Below are positions 1 through 8,299 of a stretch of DNA of 64,000 nucleotides, one piece after another. The position numbers and the translations under genes were made by a program. The notes beneath the pieces are model-generated. The model did no database searches. It was not told the DNA's origin and worked only from the letters and a program-made list of their open reading frames with translations. The DNA lies in the NCBI GenBank assembly GCA_964406005.1, contig CAYOPZ010000002.1, forward strand, positions 162,182 through 226,181, in the 5' to 3' direction. Source of the stretch: CAYOPZ01 sp964406005 (GTDB lineage: Bacteria; Bacteroidota; Bacteroidia; Bacteroidales; SM23-62). Position 1 is the first letter of the stretch. Each line of letters opens with the position of its first letter.

Positions 1-203
1 TCATCCAGGCGTTTCATGGCATGCAGGATACGGCGATGCACGGGTTTCAGCCCGTCGGCAATATGCGGTACGGCCCTTTCCAGGATCACATAGGAAGCAT
101 AATCCAGGAACCAGTCCTGGTACATCCCGGAAAGATGGATCACCGTATACCGGTCGTCCGGACCGGACGGGTTCACATTCTCGATATTATCCTCCGCAGT
201 CAT
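1..203 (-). CDS. parC: DNA topoisomerase IV subunit A, N-terminal part (cut by window edge)
   Basis: The reading frame starts with ATG at 203-201 and is still open at base 1, so only about 67 N-terminal residues are present. They contain the sequence YQDWFLDYASYVILERAVP followed by a HIADGLKPVHRRIL-type segment. This is the opening of the type IIA topoisomerase A subunit, ahead of the winged-helix domain that carries the catalytic tyrosine. With ParE it forms the ParC2ParE2 enzyme that decatenates daughter chromosomes. It lies 47 bp downstream of parE on the same strand, which favours ParC over GyrA. The catalytic tyrosine and the C-terminal domain are outside the window. Confidence 0.93.
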   Translation of the reverse strand, partial: MTAEDNIENVNPSGPDDRYTVIHLSGMYQDWFLDYASYVILERAVPHIADGLKPVHRRILHAMKRLD

Positions 204-250
204 ATATTTTCGATGCAATTAAAAAACGGGAACGGAAAACAGGAATTGCC

Positions 251-2089
251 TCAGTTTTCGACGAGGTCGTCTTCCATACGCAGATTCTCGATAATGAAGT
301 TCTGTCTTTCCGGTGTATTCTTCCCCATATAAAATTCCAGTAACTCGGAAACTGCATCGCTCCTGTTCAGGGTCACCGGTTCCAGTCTTATTTGCTTGCC
401 AATAAAATGCTTGAACTCATCCGGCGAGATCTCTCCCAGTCCCTTGAACCTTGTAATCTCGGGATTTCCACCCAGCTTCCCGACCGCCGAATCCCTTTCT
501 TCAACCGAATAACAATAATGTGTCTCACGCTTGTTCCTCACCCTGAACAGCGGCGTCTGCAATATATATAAATGCCCCTTTCTGACCAGGTTCGGAAAAA
601 ACTGCAGGAAAAAGGTGATCAGCAGCAGGCGAATGTGCATCCCGTCCACGTCCGCATCCGTTGCGATGACGACATTCCTGTAACGAAGATTGTCGAGGTC
701 TTCTTCAATATTCAGGGCAGACTGCAAAAGATTGAACTCCTCGTTCTCATATACGATCTTTTTCGTCAGCCCGTATGTGTTCAGGGGTTTCCCTTTCAGG
801 CTGAATACCGCCTGTGTCTCCACATCCCTCGACTTGGTAATGGATCCGCTGGCAGAATCCCCTTCCGTGATAAATATGGTGGTTTCCAGCCGGCGGTCAT
901 GATTGGTATTGTAATGCACCTTGCAATCACGGAGTTTCCTGTTGTGCAGGCTGGCCTTTTTCGACCTTTCCCTGGCCAGTTTCTTAATGCTCGAAATGGC
1001 CTTTCTCTCCTTTTCCGAATCGAGGATCTTCTTCAGAATGATCTCTGCCGTATCAGGATGCTTGTGAAGGTAATCGTCAAGATGCTTTTTCAGGAAATCC
1101 TGTATAAAATTCCTCACGCTCGGACCGTCCGGTCCCATATCCTTCGATCCCAGCTTGGTCTTGGTCTGGGATTCGAAAACAGGCTCTTCGATCTTTATGC
1201 TCATTGCAACGATAACCGACTGGCGGATGTCGGAGGGGTCAAAATCCTTTTTGTAGAATTCCCTTATGGTCTTTACCAGGCCTTCCTTGAAGGCTGCAAG
1301 GTGGGTGCCTCCCTGGACGGTATGCTGCCCGTTCACGAAGGTGAAATATTCATCCGTGTACTGGTTCCCATGGGTCAGGGCCAGTTCCATGTCATGGTTC
1401 TTCAGATGTATGCAGGGATACAGGCCCTCGGAACTTATGTTCTCGTTCAACAGGTCAAGCAAACCGTTTTTCGAAAGGTATTTCTCTCCGTTAAGTACAA
1501 TGGTAAGACCGGTATTCAGGTATACATAATTCTTGACAAGCGCTTCGATGTATTCCAGGATGTAATGGTAATTCCCGAACATCTCCCTGTCAGGGACAAA
1601 GGAAATGATGGTCCCGTTCGCCAGCTCCGTTTTTGTTTCCTCGGCTTCCCCGAGAAGCTTTCCGCATTGAAAATCCGCCTTCTTCAGCCTGCCTTCGCGC
1701 ACCGACCGGATCTCAAATGTGGAGGAAAGGGCATTGACGGCCTTGATGCCCACCCCGTTCAGTCCCACCGACTTTTTGAAAACCTTTGAATCATATTTGG
1801 CGCCGGTGTTCATTTTCGAAGCCGCCTCCACCATTTTCCCGAGGGGGATCCCCCTGCCGTAATCCCGCACGCTTACCGTCCGTTCATTGACGGTGATCTC
1901 GATGATCTTGCCGAAGCCCATCATAAATTCATCCACGGAATTGTCAAGCACTTCCTTCAGAAGGATATAGATCCCGTCGTCCCGGGAGGAACCGTCACCC
2001 AGCTTGCCGATGTACATCCCCGGCCTTTTGCGAATGTGCTCCCGCCAGTCTAAAGTTTTTATATGTTCCTCCGTATAATGCGCTGTCAT
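251..2089 (-). CDS. parE: DNA topoisomerase IV subunit B
   Basis: ATPase subunit of topoisomerase IV. I chose the ATG at 2089 (MTAHYTEEHIKTLDW), giving 612 residues; the frame stays open to 2122 but those residues are not family-like. In order: a GHKL ATPase domain with the EVLDNSVDE motif and the glycine-rich GLNGVGIKAVNA lid near residue 100, a transducer domain with a KTKLGS-type segment, and a TOPRIM domain with EGDSASG and the metal-binding ATDADVDGMHIR motif. The C-terminus is short, as in ParE, without the long GyrB insertion. It precedes parC by 47 bp and closes a long minus-strand run beginning at hpt. GyrB is the only serious alternative, and the parC neighbour argues against it. 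Confidence 0.94.
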   Translation of the reverse strand: MTAHYTEEHIKTLDWREHIRKRPGMYIGKLGDGSSRDDGIYILLKEVLDNSVDEFMMGFGKIIEITVNERTVSVRDYGRGIPLGKMVEAASKMNTGAKYDSKVFKKSVGLNGVGIKAVNALSSTFEIRSVREGRLKKADFQCGKLLGEAEETKTELANGTIISFVPDREMFGNYHYILEYIEALVKNYVYLNTGLTIVLNGEKYLSKNGLLDLLNENISSEGLYPCIHLKNHDMELALTHGNQYTDEYFTFVNGQHTVQGGTHLAAFKEGLVKTIREFYKKDFDPSDIRQSVIVAMSIKIEEPVFESQTKTKLGSKDMGPDGPSVRNFIQDFLKKHLDDYLHKHPDTAEIILKKILDSEKERKAISSIKKLARERSKKASLHNRKLRDCKVHYNTNHDRRLETTIFITEGDSASGSITKSRDVETQAVFSLKGKPLNTYGLTKKIVYENEEFNLLQSALNIEEDLDNLRYRNVVIATDADVDGMHIRLLLITFFLQFFPNLVRKGHLYILQTPLFRVRNKRETHYCYSVEERDSAVGKLGGNPEITRFKGLGEISPDEFKHFIGKQIRLEPVTLNRSDAVSELLEFYMGKNTPERQNFIIENLRMEDDLVEN

Positions 2090-2207
2090 CGCCTGTTTCA
2101 GGATTTGCACAAATATATACAAAAGATCACAGGGTCCTGAATTTCTTTTTCAACATTGAATCAACACCGGAATCTTCCGTATCCTGCCGTATGACTGTGA
2201 AAGCAGG

Positions 2208-2996
2208 TCAGAACCGGATGGCTCTCACCTGCATTTCCGCCCGGTGCCCCGGGTAGTATTCGCCCCTGCTGTCAAATCTCCATATCCACTGCGTGTTCCA
2301 CGCACCGGGGGGCAGATTGCAATGAACAGAGCGCTTTGAGAATACCTGCAGGCCTTTCCTGTTTATCTTCCTTTCTTCCACATCCGTGATCAGGCAGGAT
2401 TCCCCGGGTCTGAGCAGGGAGAGATGACGGGACTGGATCCGCCTGCGGAATTCCTTTTCCTCTTCTTCAGGGATCCGCACATGCATTTTCAGGTAATCGA
2501 CGAGGAAAGTATCGATCTGGCTCAGGAGGTTCACGGAAATGGTATACCCGTGCCGGATCTCCCCCGGCAAAACGGCCTGAAAATCGATCTCCAGTATGCT
2601 TCCCCCCTTTTTCCTGCGGTACTGCCTGACAAAACGGTACGCCCCCTCCACGGCACCTCCCGTGACATCCGCCACGACCGGACTTACGTTCCCGAATTTT
2701 GAGATCCGGTGCACGACCTGGGAGGGGTGGACAAGATCGACAAGGTAGACCGTTTTGAAGTTTTCAGCAATATATTCGATGGGAACATCCAGCAGCCACC
2801 CGCTTCCCAGAACCGTAACCGAATCGTGCCCGGCTTCCTGCAGGCATTTCACGATGAAATCCCTGGCATTTTCCAGGTGCTCCTGCCAGTTGTTCTCTTC
2901 CGCAAGGTACCGGCCTATAAGGCCCCTCTGGTCGGAAAGATATTTCATCCTTCTGAGTATTTTCCTGAAATCCGGTGGGCGGTTCATATTCTGCAT
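2208..2996 (-). CDS. SAM-dependent methyltransferase-like protein of unknown substrate
   Basis: I do not recognise a named family. Near residue 60 there is SVTVLGSGWLLDVPIEYI, which resembles the glycine-rich loop of class I methyltransferases; about 15 residues later TVYLVDLVHPSQV could be the acidic strand-2 residue that contacts SAM. The C-terminal half contains a segment rich in glutamate and arginine and a Trp-rich tail (NTQWIWRF). Three starts are possible (3047, 2996, 2987). I prefer 2996 or 2987 because they leave the 10-bp inverted repeat at 3014-3056 between this gene and plsC. It sits inside the plsC-parE run on the same strand. The methyltransferase assignment is inference from two motifs. 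Confidence 0.6.
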   Translation of the reverse strand: MQNMNRPPDFRKILRRMKYLSDQRGLIGRYLAEENNWQEHLENARDFIVKCLQEAGHDSVTVLGSGWLLDVPIEYIAENFKTVYLVDLVHPSQVVHRISKFGNVSPVVADVTGGAVEGAYRFVRQYRRKKGGSILEIDFQAVLPGEIRHGYTISVNLLSQIDTFLVDYLKMHVRIPEEEEKEFRRRIQSRHLSLLRPGESCLITDVEERKINRKGLQVFSKRSVHCNLPPGAWNTQWIWRFDSRGEYYPGHRAEMQVRAIRF

Positions 2997-3013
2997 ATCA
3001 TATCTAAGATGCA

Positions 3014-3056
3014 CCCCGCAGCAATCCACTTGCCAACCCTGCAGCATGCTGCGGGG
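3014..3056 (-). repeat. 10-bp perfect inverted repeat in the plsC/methyltransferase-like gap
   Basis: CCCCGCAGCA at 3014-3023 is the exact reverse complement of TGCTGCGGGG at 3047-3056, with a 23-base loop. The right arm is also part of the smaller palindrome GCAGCATGCTGC. No run of T follows on the minus strand, so it is not a classical intrinsic terminator. It could be an mRNA-stabilising or attenuating hairpin between plsC and the next gene, but only if that gene starts at 2996 or 2987 rather than 3047. Confidence 0.5.
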
Positions 3057-3065
3057 ATTATGCCC

Positions 3066-3824
3066 TCAGGATCCGTTGTCCCCGGCCCGGATGCGGGCGT
3101 ATTCTTCAGACATCAGCCTGCGGACCCGGTTCATGAGTTCCTCCGGCCTGCTCCCGGAAAAATCATCGTACGGCAGGGGATCCAGTACATGCACCCTGAT
3201 CCTTGCATGGCCTGTAAGGATAACGCCTTTTCTGGGCAGGGCGCGGGCCGTACCGTCGAGTACGACGGGCACTATGTCCACGGCATTGTCAAGGGCCATT
3301 CTGAAAGCCCCTTCCCTGAAGGGCCCGAGTGCACCTCCCGGGTACCTCGTACCTTCCGGGAAGATCAGGAGGGAGCTGCCCTGTTTTAACAGGAGTCCCG
3401 CCTTCCGCATAAACCCAGGGTAACTTCCCCTGCTGCCGCGTTCAATCTCCAGGTAAGCGTTCAGGCGCATCAGCCACCCTATTATCGGGATGCTGAAATT
3501 CTCCTTTTTAGACACCCATTTGTAAGGGGAGAACAACTGGTACAGAACCAGGATGTCCAGCATGGACTGATGATTTGATACCAGCACTGCCGGCCTTTTC
3601 CAGGGAATCTTCCGGCGTCCCTTCACACGGACGCTCCAGAGAGGGTTCAACCAGATGTACAGGGAGCCCCACAGGGACGAAAAGATATGCAGCCCCACAA
3701 GCCTCCTGTCAAATGATTTTGTCAGCAGCCAGATCAGGCATGCAACGCAAAACATAAGGATGCACGTGCACACGAAAAACGTCCAGAGCAGCACGCTGTA
3801 TATGACAAGGCCGGTTTTCCTCAT
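3066..3824 (-). CDS. plsC: 1-acyl-sn-glycerol-3-phosphate acyltransferase
   Basis: Transfers an acyl chain to lysophosphatidic acid to make phosphatidic acid at the inner membrane. The 252-residue protein has one or two hydrophobic segments at residues 5-35 and then the acyltransferase blocks: NHQSMLD with the catalytic His85 and Asp90, and FPEGTR at 155-160, the glycerol-phosphate-binding block. An IIGWLMRLNAYLEIER stretch between them matches motif II. The length is normal for PlsC. It lies between lplA and the methyltransferase-like gene on the same strand, 45 bp downstream of lplA. A lyso-ornithine or aminolipid acyltransferase of the same superfamily cannot be excluded from sequence alone. 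Confidence 0.9.
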   Translation of the reverse strand: MRKTGLVIYSVLLWTFFVCTCILMFCVACLIWLLTKSFDRRLVGLHIFSSLWGSLYIWLNPLWSVRVKGRRKIPWKRPAVLVSNHQSMLDILVLYQLFSPYKWVSKKENFSIPIIGWLMRLNAYLEIERGSRGSYPGFMRKAGLLLKQGSSLLIFPEGTRYPGGALGPFREGAFRMALDNAVDIVPVVLDGTARALPRKGVILTGHARIRVHVLDPLPYDDFSGSRPEELMNRVRRLMSEEYARIRAGDNGS

Positions 3825-3869
3825 ATTCCGTTCGGGTCATGGATCCGACAAGAAAGCTTCGCTCTCCCC

Positions 3870-4841
3870 TCAGAAAAGGAAATGTACAAAATTATCCGTC
3901 AGCCCGGGCTTCACGACGGATGCTTTCCGGCAGATCGGGCCGACGATGTCCGGATCGTGGCTTACCCCCGTTAGCCGGTTTTCCAGCCTTTCAAGCTTCT
4001 TCCCCGTAATATTTCCGGAACCCATCCGGATCCTTGCTATGATCCCCTTTTCGACCTGCAGATCGAGAGAAAATCCTTTCCCGTCAAGTTCAAATTCCCT
4101 CCTGAGCCTGTACCGGGGCGAATACCCGAAATTCCATGCCCAGCTTCCGTATTTTTCGCGCGCCAGCTTTTCAATTTCCCGCATGTCCCGGCTGTCCAGC
4201 TCATAAGGGACGGATCCGGACCGTGAGCAGAGAAGGTATTCCAGGAGGGAAGACCTGAAACCTTCCATGCCGGTCTTCATTCCGGTGAGTTCCCGGATGT
4301 TTGCCACCTCTCCCGGGATGGATCTAACAGCCCTGTCCTCATACTTTTGCGGATCTTCTCCAAGGGAGCGGGAGAGCGCATCGAGGTCGGCGTCGAAGAG
4401 CAGTGTACCGTGATGCAGAACACGCTTCCGGTGCACATGTTCCGCATTCCCGGATACCTTGAGCCGGCCGATGAGGATCTCGTTCCTGGCTCCGAACCGC
4501 GCATCCGCACCGAGGCTCCTGAGAAAATCCACGACCGGCTGTGCATATTCCCTGAAATTGACCAGTCTTCCTTCCTCTCCGTTCAGGATGAACGAAAAAT
4601 TCAGGTTGCCGGGATCGTGCCATACCGTTCCCCCTCCCGAGATCCTCCGGATCACAGGGATGTTGTTCCGGCGCACATAATCGAGGTTGATCTCCGCGTA
4701 TGCATTCTGGTGCTTTCCGATGATAAGGGAAGGTTCATTGATGTAAAAAAAGGCATAGTCCCCTTCTGTATTTTTCAGCAGGTACTCTTCGGCTGCAATG
4801 TTGCACCCGGGATCTGTGTATGGAGAATCCAGCACAAGCAT
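3870..4841 (-). CDS. lplA: Lipoate-protein ligase A
   Basis: Activates free lipoate with ATP and attaches it to the lysine of E2 and H-protein lipoyl domains. Visible motifs are RRISGGGTVWHDPGNLNF at residues 65-82 (lipoate-AMP binding) and the catalytic-lysine segment LKVSGNAEHVHRKRVLHHGT, with Lys128. The 323 residues include both the catalytic and the small C-terminal domain, so it is a complete LplA. It is only 3 bp downstream of the PAP2 phosphatase gene, so the two are probably translationally coupled. The genome also carries lipB and lipA in this window, so scavenging and de novo lipoylation coexist. Confidence 0.92.
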   Translation of the reverse strand: MLVLDSPYTDPGCNIAAEEYLLKNTEGDYAFFYINEPSLIIGKHQNAYAEINLDYVRRNNIPVIRRISGGGTVWHDPGNLNFSFILNGEEGRLVNFREYAQPVVDFLRSLGADARFGARNEILIGRLKVSGNAEHVHRKRVLHHGTLLFDADLDALSRSLGEDPQKYEDRAVRSIPGEVANIRELTGMKTGMEGFRSSLLEYLLCSRSGSVPYELDSRDMREIEKLAREKYGSWAWNFGYSPRYRLRREFELDGKGFSLDLQVEKGIIARIRMGSGNITGKKLERLENRLTGVSHDPDIVGPICRKASVVKPGLTDNFVHFLF

Positions 4842-4844
4842 TGC

Positions 4845-5411
4845 TTATTGCTTGAATTGAAGCCGTTTCACGGAGATCATAAGCAGGTACATACCCTTGG
4901 CCAGAAGCGCTCCCAGTATGGCGCCGCCGAGTATGTCCCCGGGATAATGCACCCCGGCATATATCCTGCTGTAGCTCACCAGAAGGGCCCAGAAAAGCAT
5001 TCCGGCCCAGTAATACCGCCTGCGGACAAACAGGCCGGTGAAAACAGCCAGGCCGAATGTATTTGCCGCATGCGAAGAAACAAACCCGTACCTGCCGCCG
5101 CAGTGGTCTTTCACAAGATGCACCATCCCTGCGAGATGTGGCTGGTGGCAGGGTCTCAGGCGCTCAAATACATTCTTGAACAGATGTACGGACGACTGGT
5201 CGCAAAGGGTGATAAGGACGATCGCACCCAGGACGATCCAGACGGACCTCCTCCCGAACCTGTGGATCATGTATCCGAGCAGGAATGCATAGAGTGGGAT
5301 CCACTGGAATTTGCCTCCGATATGCCACATCACCGTATCCCAGAATGGCGAATGCATACCGTTCAGAAGCAGGAAAAGCTTAGTATCCCATGTATTCAGT
5401 ATTTCCAGCAT
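4845..5411 (-). CDS. PAP2-family membrane phosphatase, probable undecaprenyl-diphosphatase or lipid phosphatase
   Basis: A 188-residue polytopic protein with the three PAP2 signature blocks intact: KNVFERLRP (K-x6-RP, residues 79-87), VSSHAANTFG (the SGH block, here SSHA, His114) and SRIYAGVHYPGD (SR-x5-H-x3-D, ending at Asp159). About five hydrophobic helices place the active site at the periplasmic face. Such enzymes remove phosphate from undecaprenyl diphosphate, phosphatidylglycerol phosphate or lipid A; the sequence does not tell which. It lies 2 bp from obg and 3 bp from lplA on the same strand. Confidence 0.85.
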   Translation of the reverse strand: MLEILNTWDTKLFLLLNGMHSPFWDTVMWHIGGKFQWIPLYAFLLGYMIHRFGRRSVWIVLGAIVLITLCDQSSVHLFKNVFERLRPCHQPHLAGMVHLVKDHCGGRYGFVSSHAANTFGLAVFTGLFVRRRYYWAGMLFWALLVSYSRIYAGVHYPGDILGGAILGALLAKGMYLLMISVKRLQFKQ

Positions 5412-5413
5412 GG

Positions 5414-6403
5414 TTAATTCGTTAATGCTTCCCAGATCCTGTCCTTCAATCCTTCTATCCCCTCACCGCTGACAGACGATATGAACATCCAGGGAACCTC
5501 CGGGAGATCGCCGCGGATTTCCCCTTTCAGTTCATCATCCAGGAGATCTGCTTTCGATATGGCCAGCAGCCTTTGCTTGCGCAGCAAATCCGGATTGTAT
5601 TTTTCCAGCTCCTTTAGGAGGACCTTGTATTCCCTGTGAATATCATCGCTGTCGGAAGATATCATGAACAGCAGTATGGAATTCCTTTCAATATGACGCA
5701 GAAACCTTACTCCCAGTCCCTTTCCTTCACTTGCCCCCTCGATGATACCGGGGATATCGGCCATAACGAATGACAGGTCTTCGCGGTACTGCACGATCCC
5801 CAGGTTGGGAACAAGGGTGGTGAAAGGGTAATCCGCGATCCTGGGCCTGGCTGCCGATACAACGGAAAGCAGGGTGGATTTGCCTGCATTGGGAAATCCC
5901 ACCAGGCCCACATCCGCCAGGATCTTCAATTCAAGCACATTCCATCCTTCGTCCCTTTCTTCCCCCGGCTGCGCATAACGGGGCGTCCGGTTGACAGAGG
6001 ACTTGAAATGATCGTTTCCCAGTCCGCCCCTGCCCCCCTTTTTCAGGATCTTCTCTTCCCCGTGCTTTGTGATCTCGAACAGGATTTCCATATTTTGGGC
6101 CTCCCTTGCCACTGTGCCCAGGGGGACCTCAAGCACAACATCCCTGCCGTCCGCCCCCTTTTTCAGGGCGGACCCGCCGTTTTTACCGTCCCCGGCAAAA
6201 ATGTGTTTCCTGTATTTCAGGTGAAGCAGGGTCCAGAGCTGCTTGTTCCCCCTCAGGCAGATATGGCCTCCGCGTCCGCCGTCACCCCCATCGGGTCCGC
6301 CCTGCCTGTTAAGCCTGTCCCTGTGAAGATGGGCTGATCCTGCGCCTCCCTTCCCCGAGCGGCAGAAAATCCTGACATAATCGATGAAGTTTGAATCGGC
6401 CAT
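5414..6403 (-). CDS. obg: Obg/CgtA GTPase, 50S ribosome assembly factor
   Basis: Essential GTPase that binds the large ribosomal subunit and links growth to nucleotide state. The first 160 residues form the glycine-rich Obg fold (RQGGPDGGDGGRGG and KKGGRGGLGNDHF are visible). The G domain begins at about 165 with GFPNAGKST (G1), followed by YPFTTLVPNLG (G2), DIPGIIEGA (G3), ISKAD (G4) and SSVSGEG (G5). At 329 residues it ends right after the G domain and lacks the C-terminal OCT extension, as is common in Bacteroidota. It lies between adk (60 bp upstream) and the PAP2 gene (2 bp downstream). Confidence 0.96.
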   Translation of the reverse strand: MADSNFIDYVRIFCRSGKGGAGSAHLHRDRLNRQGGPDGGDGGRGGHICLRGNKQLWTLLHLKYRKHIFAGDGKNGGSALKKGADGRDVVLEVPLGTVAREAQNMEILFEITKHGEEKILKKGGRGGLGNDHFKSSVNRTPRYAQPGEERDEGWNVLELKILADVGLVGFPNAGKSTLLSVVSAARPRIADYPFTTLVPNLGIVQYREDLSFVMADIPGIIEGASEGKGLGVRFLRHIERNSILLFMISSDSDDIHREYKVLLKELEKYNPDLLRKQRLLAISKADLLDDELKGEIRGDLPEVPWMFISSVSGEGIEGLKDRIWEALTN

Positions 6404-6463
6404 GTCTCTGCGTCATTAGGAATGATTGCCGCGGCCCCGTCAGATGACGGGCCCGGAATGATA

Positions 6464-7033
6464 TTAAAGGCTGTCTATAATCCCCGTCAACCGGATGAAA
6501 ATGTCCTCAATGTTTCCCATACCTTCCACACCATGGTATTTCCCCTGGCGCGCATAATATCCCATGACCGGCGAGGTCTGCTGTTCATATACCCTGATCC
6601 TGTTCTCGATGGTTTCCCGGTTGTCATCGGCCCGTCCTTCGATCTGGCCTCTTTTCAGGAGCCGGTCGATGAGCTCCTGCCGCTCCACTTCGAGACCCAA
6701 CATGAGATCTATCTTCATTCCCTTTTCCGACAGAAGGGCATCCAGTCCCTCAGCCTGCGTAACGGTGCGCGGGAACCCGTCAAAAATAAATCCCTTTGCA
6801 CCGGCACGGTCTGCGATCACGTTACGGATCATGCCCGTGATGATCTCATCCGGGACCAGTTCTCCTTTCTCCATAATGCTTTTGGCCCTGAGCCCGAGCT
6901 CTGTCTCCTCCGCAAGCTCCGAACGCAGCAGGTCGCCGGTCGACAAATGGGTCAATCCGTATCTTTCGATGATCTTTTCTGACTGTGTGCCTTTACCTGA
7001 TCCCGGCGGGCCGAACAACACGATGTTTATCAT
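6464..7033 (-). CDS. adk: Adenylate kinase
   Basis: Catalyses ATP + AMP = 2 ADP in the cytoplasm. The P-loop GPPGSGKGT lies at residues 8-16, FDGFPRT is the AMP-binding block near 85, and a GRADDNRETIENR segment carries the arginines of the lid hinge. At 189 residues the protein has the short lid without zinc cysteines, as in Bacteroidota. Start ATG at 7033. It is 50 bp downstream of hpt and 60 bp upstream of obg on the same strand, a common Bacteroidota neighbourhood joining purine salvage and GTPase genes. Confidence 0.96.
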   Translation of the reverse strand: MINIVLFGPPGSGKGTQSEKIIERYGLTHLSTGDLLRSELAEETELGLRAKSIMEKGELVPDEIITGMIRNVIADRAGAKGFIFDGFPRTVTQAEGLDALLSEKGMKIDLMLGLEVERQELIDRLLKRGQIEGRADDNRETIENRIRVYEQQTSPVMGYYARQGKYHGVEGMGNIEDIFIRLTGIIDSL

Positions 7034-7083
7034 GATCTGTAATTTTGGTTCAACAAGTTTGCAAAGATAGGTATAATCCGGGG

Positions 7084-7623
7084 TCAGGATGTCACGATCC
7101 TGTAAATATCGGTCAGGTTCCTGGCATAACCTTCGTAATCCAGTCCGTATCCGATCACGAATTCATCGGTAATTTCCATGCCTACATAGTCCAGCCGTAT
7201 TCCCCTGAGATGGGCTCCCGGCTTCAACAGCAATGCGGCTATCCGGATCTCCCCGGGCTCATATCCCTTCAGTTGCCTTATGATGTCTTCAAGGGTGGTT
7301 CCGGTATCAATTATGTCTTCGAGGATCACAACCGTTTTTCCCCGGATGTCCTCGTTGACGCCGATCAGCCTTTTTACCGTTCCCTTGCTGGATGTACCGG
7401 TATAGGAGGCAAGCTTCAAAAAGGTGATCCGGCAGTCAAGCCTGATCTGCCTGATAAGGTCCGAGGCAAACATGAATGCGCCGTTCAGAATGCCGATGAA
7501 AATCATATCCCTTCCCGCCAGGTCCCTGTTGATCTTTTCTGCCATACCTGAAACTACTTCCCGGATCTTTGCACCGGGGATGAAAATCTCAAATGTCCGG
7601 TCGCATATATTTATTTTTTCCAT
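7084..7623 (-). CDS. hpt: Hypoxanthine phosphoribosyltransferase
   Basis: Salvages hypoxanthine or guanine with PRPP to form IMP or GMP. The PRPP loop VVILEDIIDTGTTLEDI is at residues 93-109, and an FVIGYGLDYEGYARN segment near the C-terminus is the base-binding block of HPRTs. The length of 179 residues is typical. Start ATG at 7623. It is the first gene of the minus-strand run hpt-adk-obg-PAP2-lplA-plsC; the gap to purE upstream is divergent, so the two purine genes probably have separate promoters. Confidence 0.93.
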   Translation of the reverse strand: MEKINICDRTFEIFIPGAKIREVVSGMAEKINRDLAGRDMIFIGILNGAFMFASDLIRQIRLDCRITFLKLASYTGTSSKGTVKRLIGVNEDIRGKTVVILEDIIDTGTTLEDIIRQLKGYEPGEIRIAALLLKPGAHLRGIRLDYVGMEITDEFVIGYGLDYEGYARNLTDIYRIVTS

Positions 7624-7717
7624 AACGGCAATAAATCCCGCAGCAACGAATTTACAAAGATTTCAGATGATAATTTCCCCGTTGTAGCATAAAGCGGTAA
7701 GTATGCTTATCTTTATG

Positions 7718-7725
7718 TAGATTTG
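7718..7725 (+). promoter_or_regulatory. Bacteroidota -7 promoter element for purE
   Basis: TAGATTTG matches the TAnnTTTG consensus exactly and lies 43 bp upstream of the purE ATG at 7769. No convincing -33 TTTG was seen at the usual distance. Confidence 0.55.
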
Positions 7726-7768
7726 TGTATTTACAGAAAAAATCAACATATCATAACACAAGCACCAG

Positions 7769-8281
7769 ATGAATCCGAAAGTCAGCATTATCATGGGAAG
7801 TACCTCCGACCTTCCCGTCATGGAACAGGCGGCCCGTATCCTGGACGAATTTGAAATACCTTTTGAGATCAATGCGCTGTCCGCACACCGTACCCCCGAA
7901 CAGGCCATGGAATTCGCCAGGAAGGCTTACGGGCGAGGCATCCGTGTGATCATTGCAGGCGCCGGGGGCGCCGCACATCTGCCGGGCATCATAGCGGCAC
8001 TTACAATTGTACCGGTAATCGGCGTACCCGTCAAGGCCTCGATTTCCATGGACGGATGGGATTCCGTCCTCTCTATCCTGCAGATGCCGCCGGGAATACC
8101 CGTAGCCACCGTCGGCCTCGACGGGGCTAGAAATGCCGGGATCCTGGCCGCGCAGATCATCGGGACCGGGGACGAAAATGTGGCCGGGAAGGTGGAAGCG
8201 TTTAAGACGGGCCTTGCAAAAAAGACAGTCAAAGCCAACGAAGAACTGAAAAACATAAAATTCAAATTCAAGACCAACTGA
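7769..8281 (+). CDS. purE: N5-carboxyaminoimidazole ribonucleotide mutase
   Basis: Converts N5-CAIR to CAIR in de novo purine synthesis. The class I PurE signatures are visible: IIMGSTSDLPVM at residues 7-18 (phosphate binding), NALSAHRTPEQ at about 37-47 with the catalytic histidine, and GAGGAAHLPGI at about 68-78. The 170-residue length and start ATG fit. It is the first gene of a plus-strand unit, 18 bp ahead of an outer-membrane barrel gene. The other purine genes here, purH, hpt and adk, are not in the same operon. Confidence 0.96.
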   Translation: MNPKVSIIMGSTSDLPVMEQAARILDEFEIPFEINALSAHRTPEQAMEFARKAYGRGIRVIIAGAGGAAHLPGIIAALTIVPVIGVPVKASISMDGWDSVLSILQMPPGIPVATVGLDGARNAGILAAQIIGTGDENVAGKVEAFKTGLAKKTVKANEELKNIKFKFKTN

Positions 8282-8299
8282 ATCATCGCCCGGAAAGCC

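Noticed and set aside
572..1789. Long open frame on the plus strand opposite parE, and similar ones opposite lplA/PAP2, purH and mgtE
   Set aside because: They lie entirely antisense to well-conserved genes, have no recognisable domain and arise from the codon bias of the real gene.
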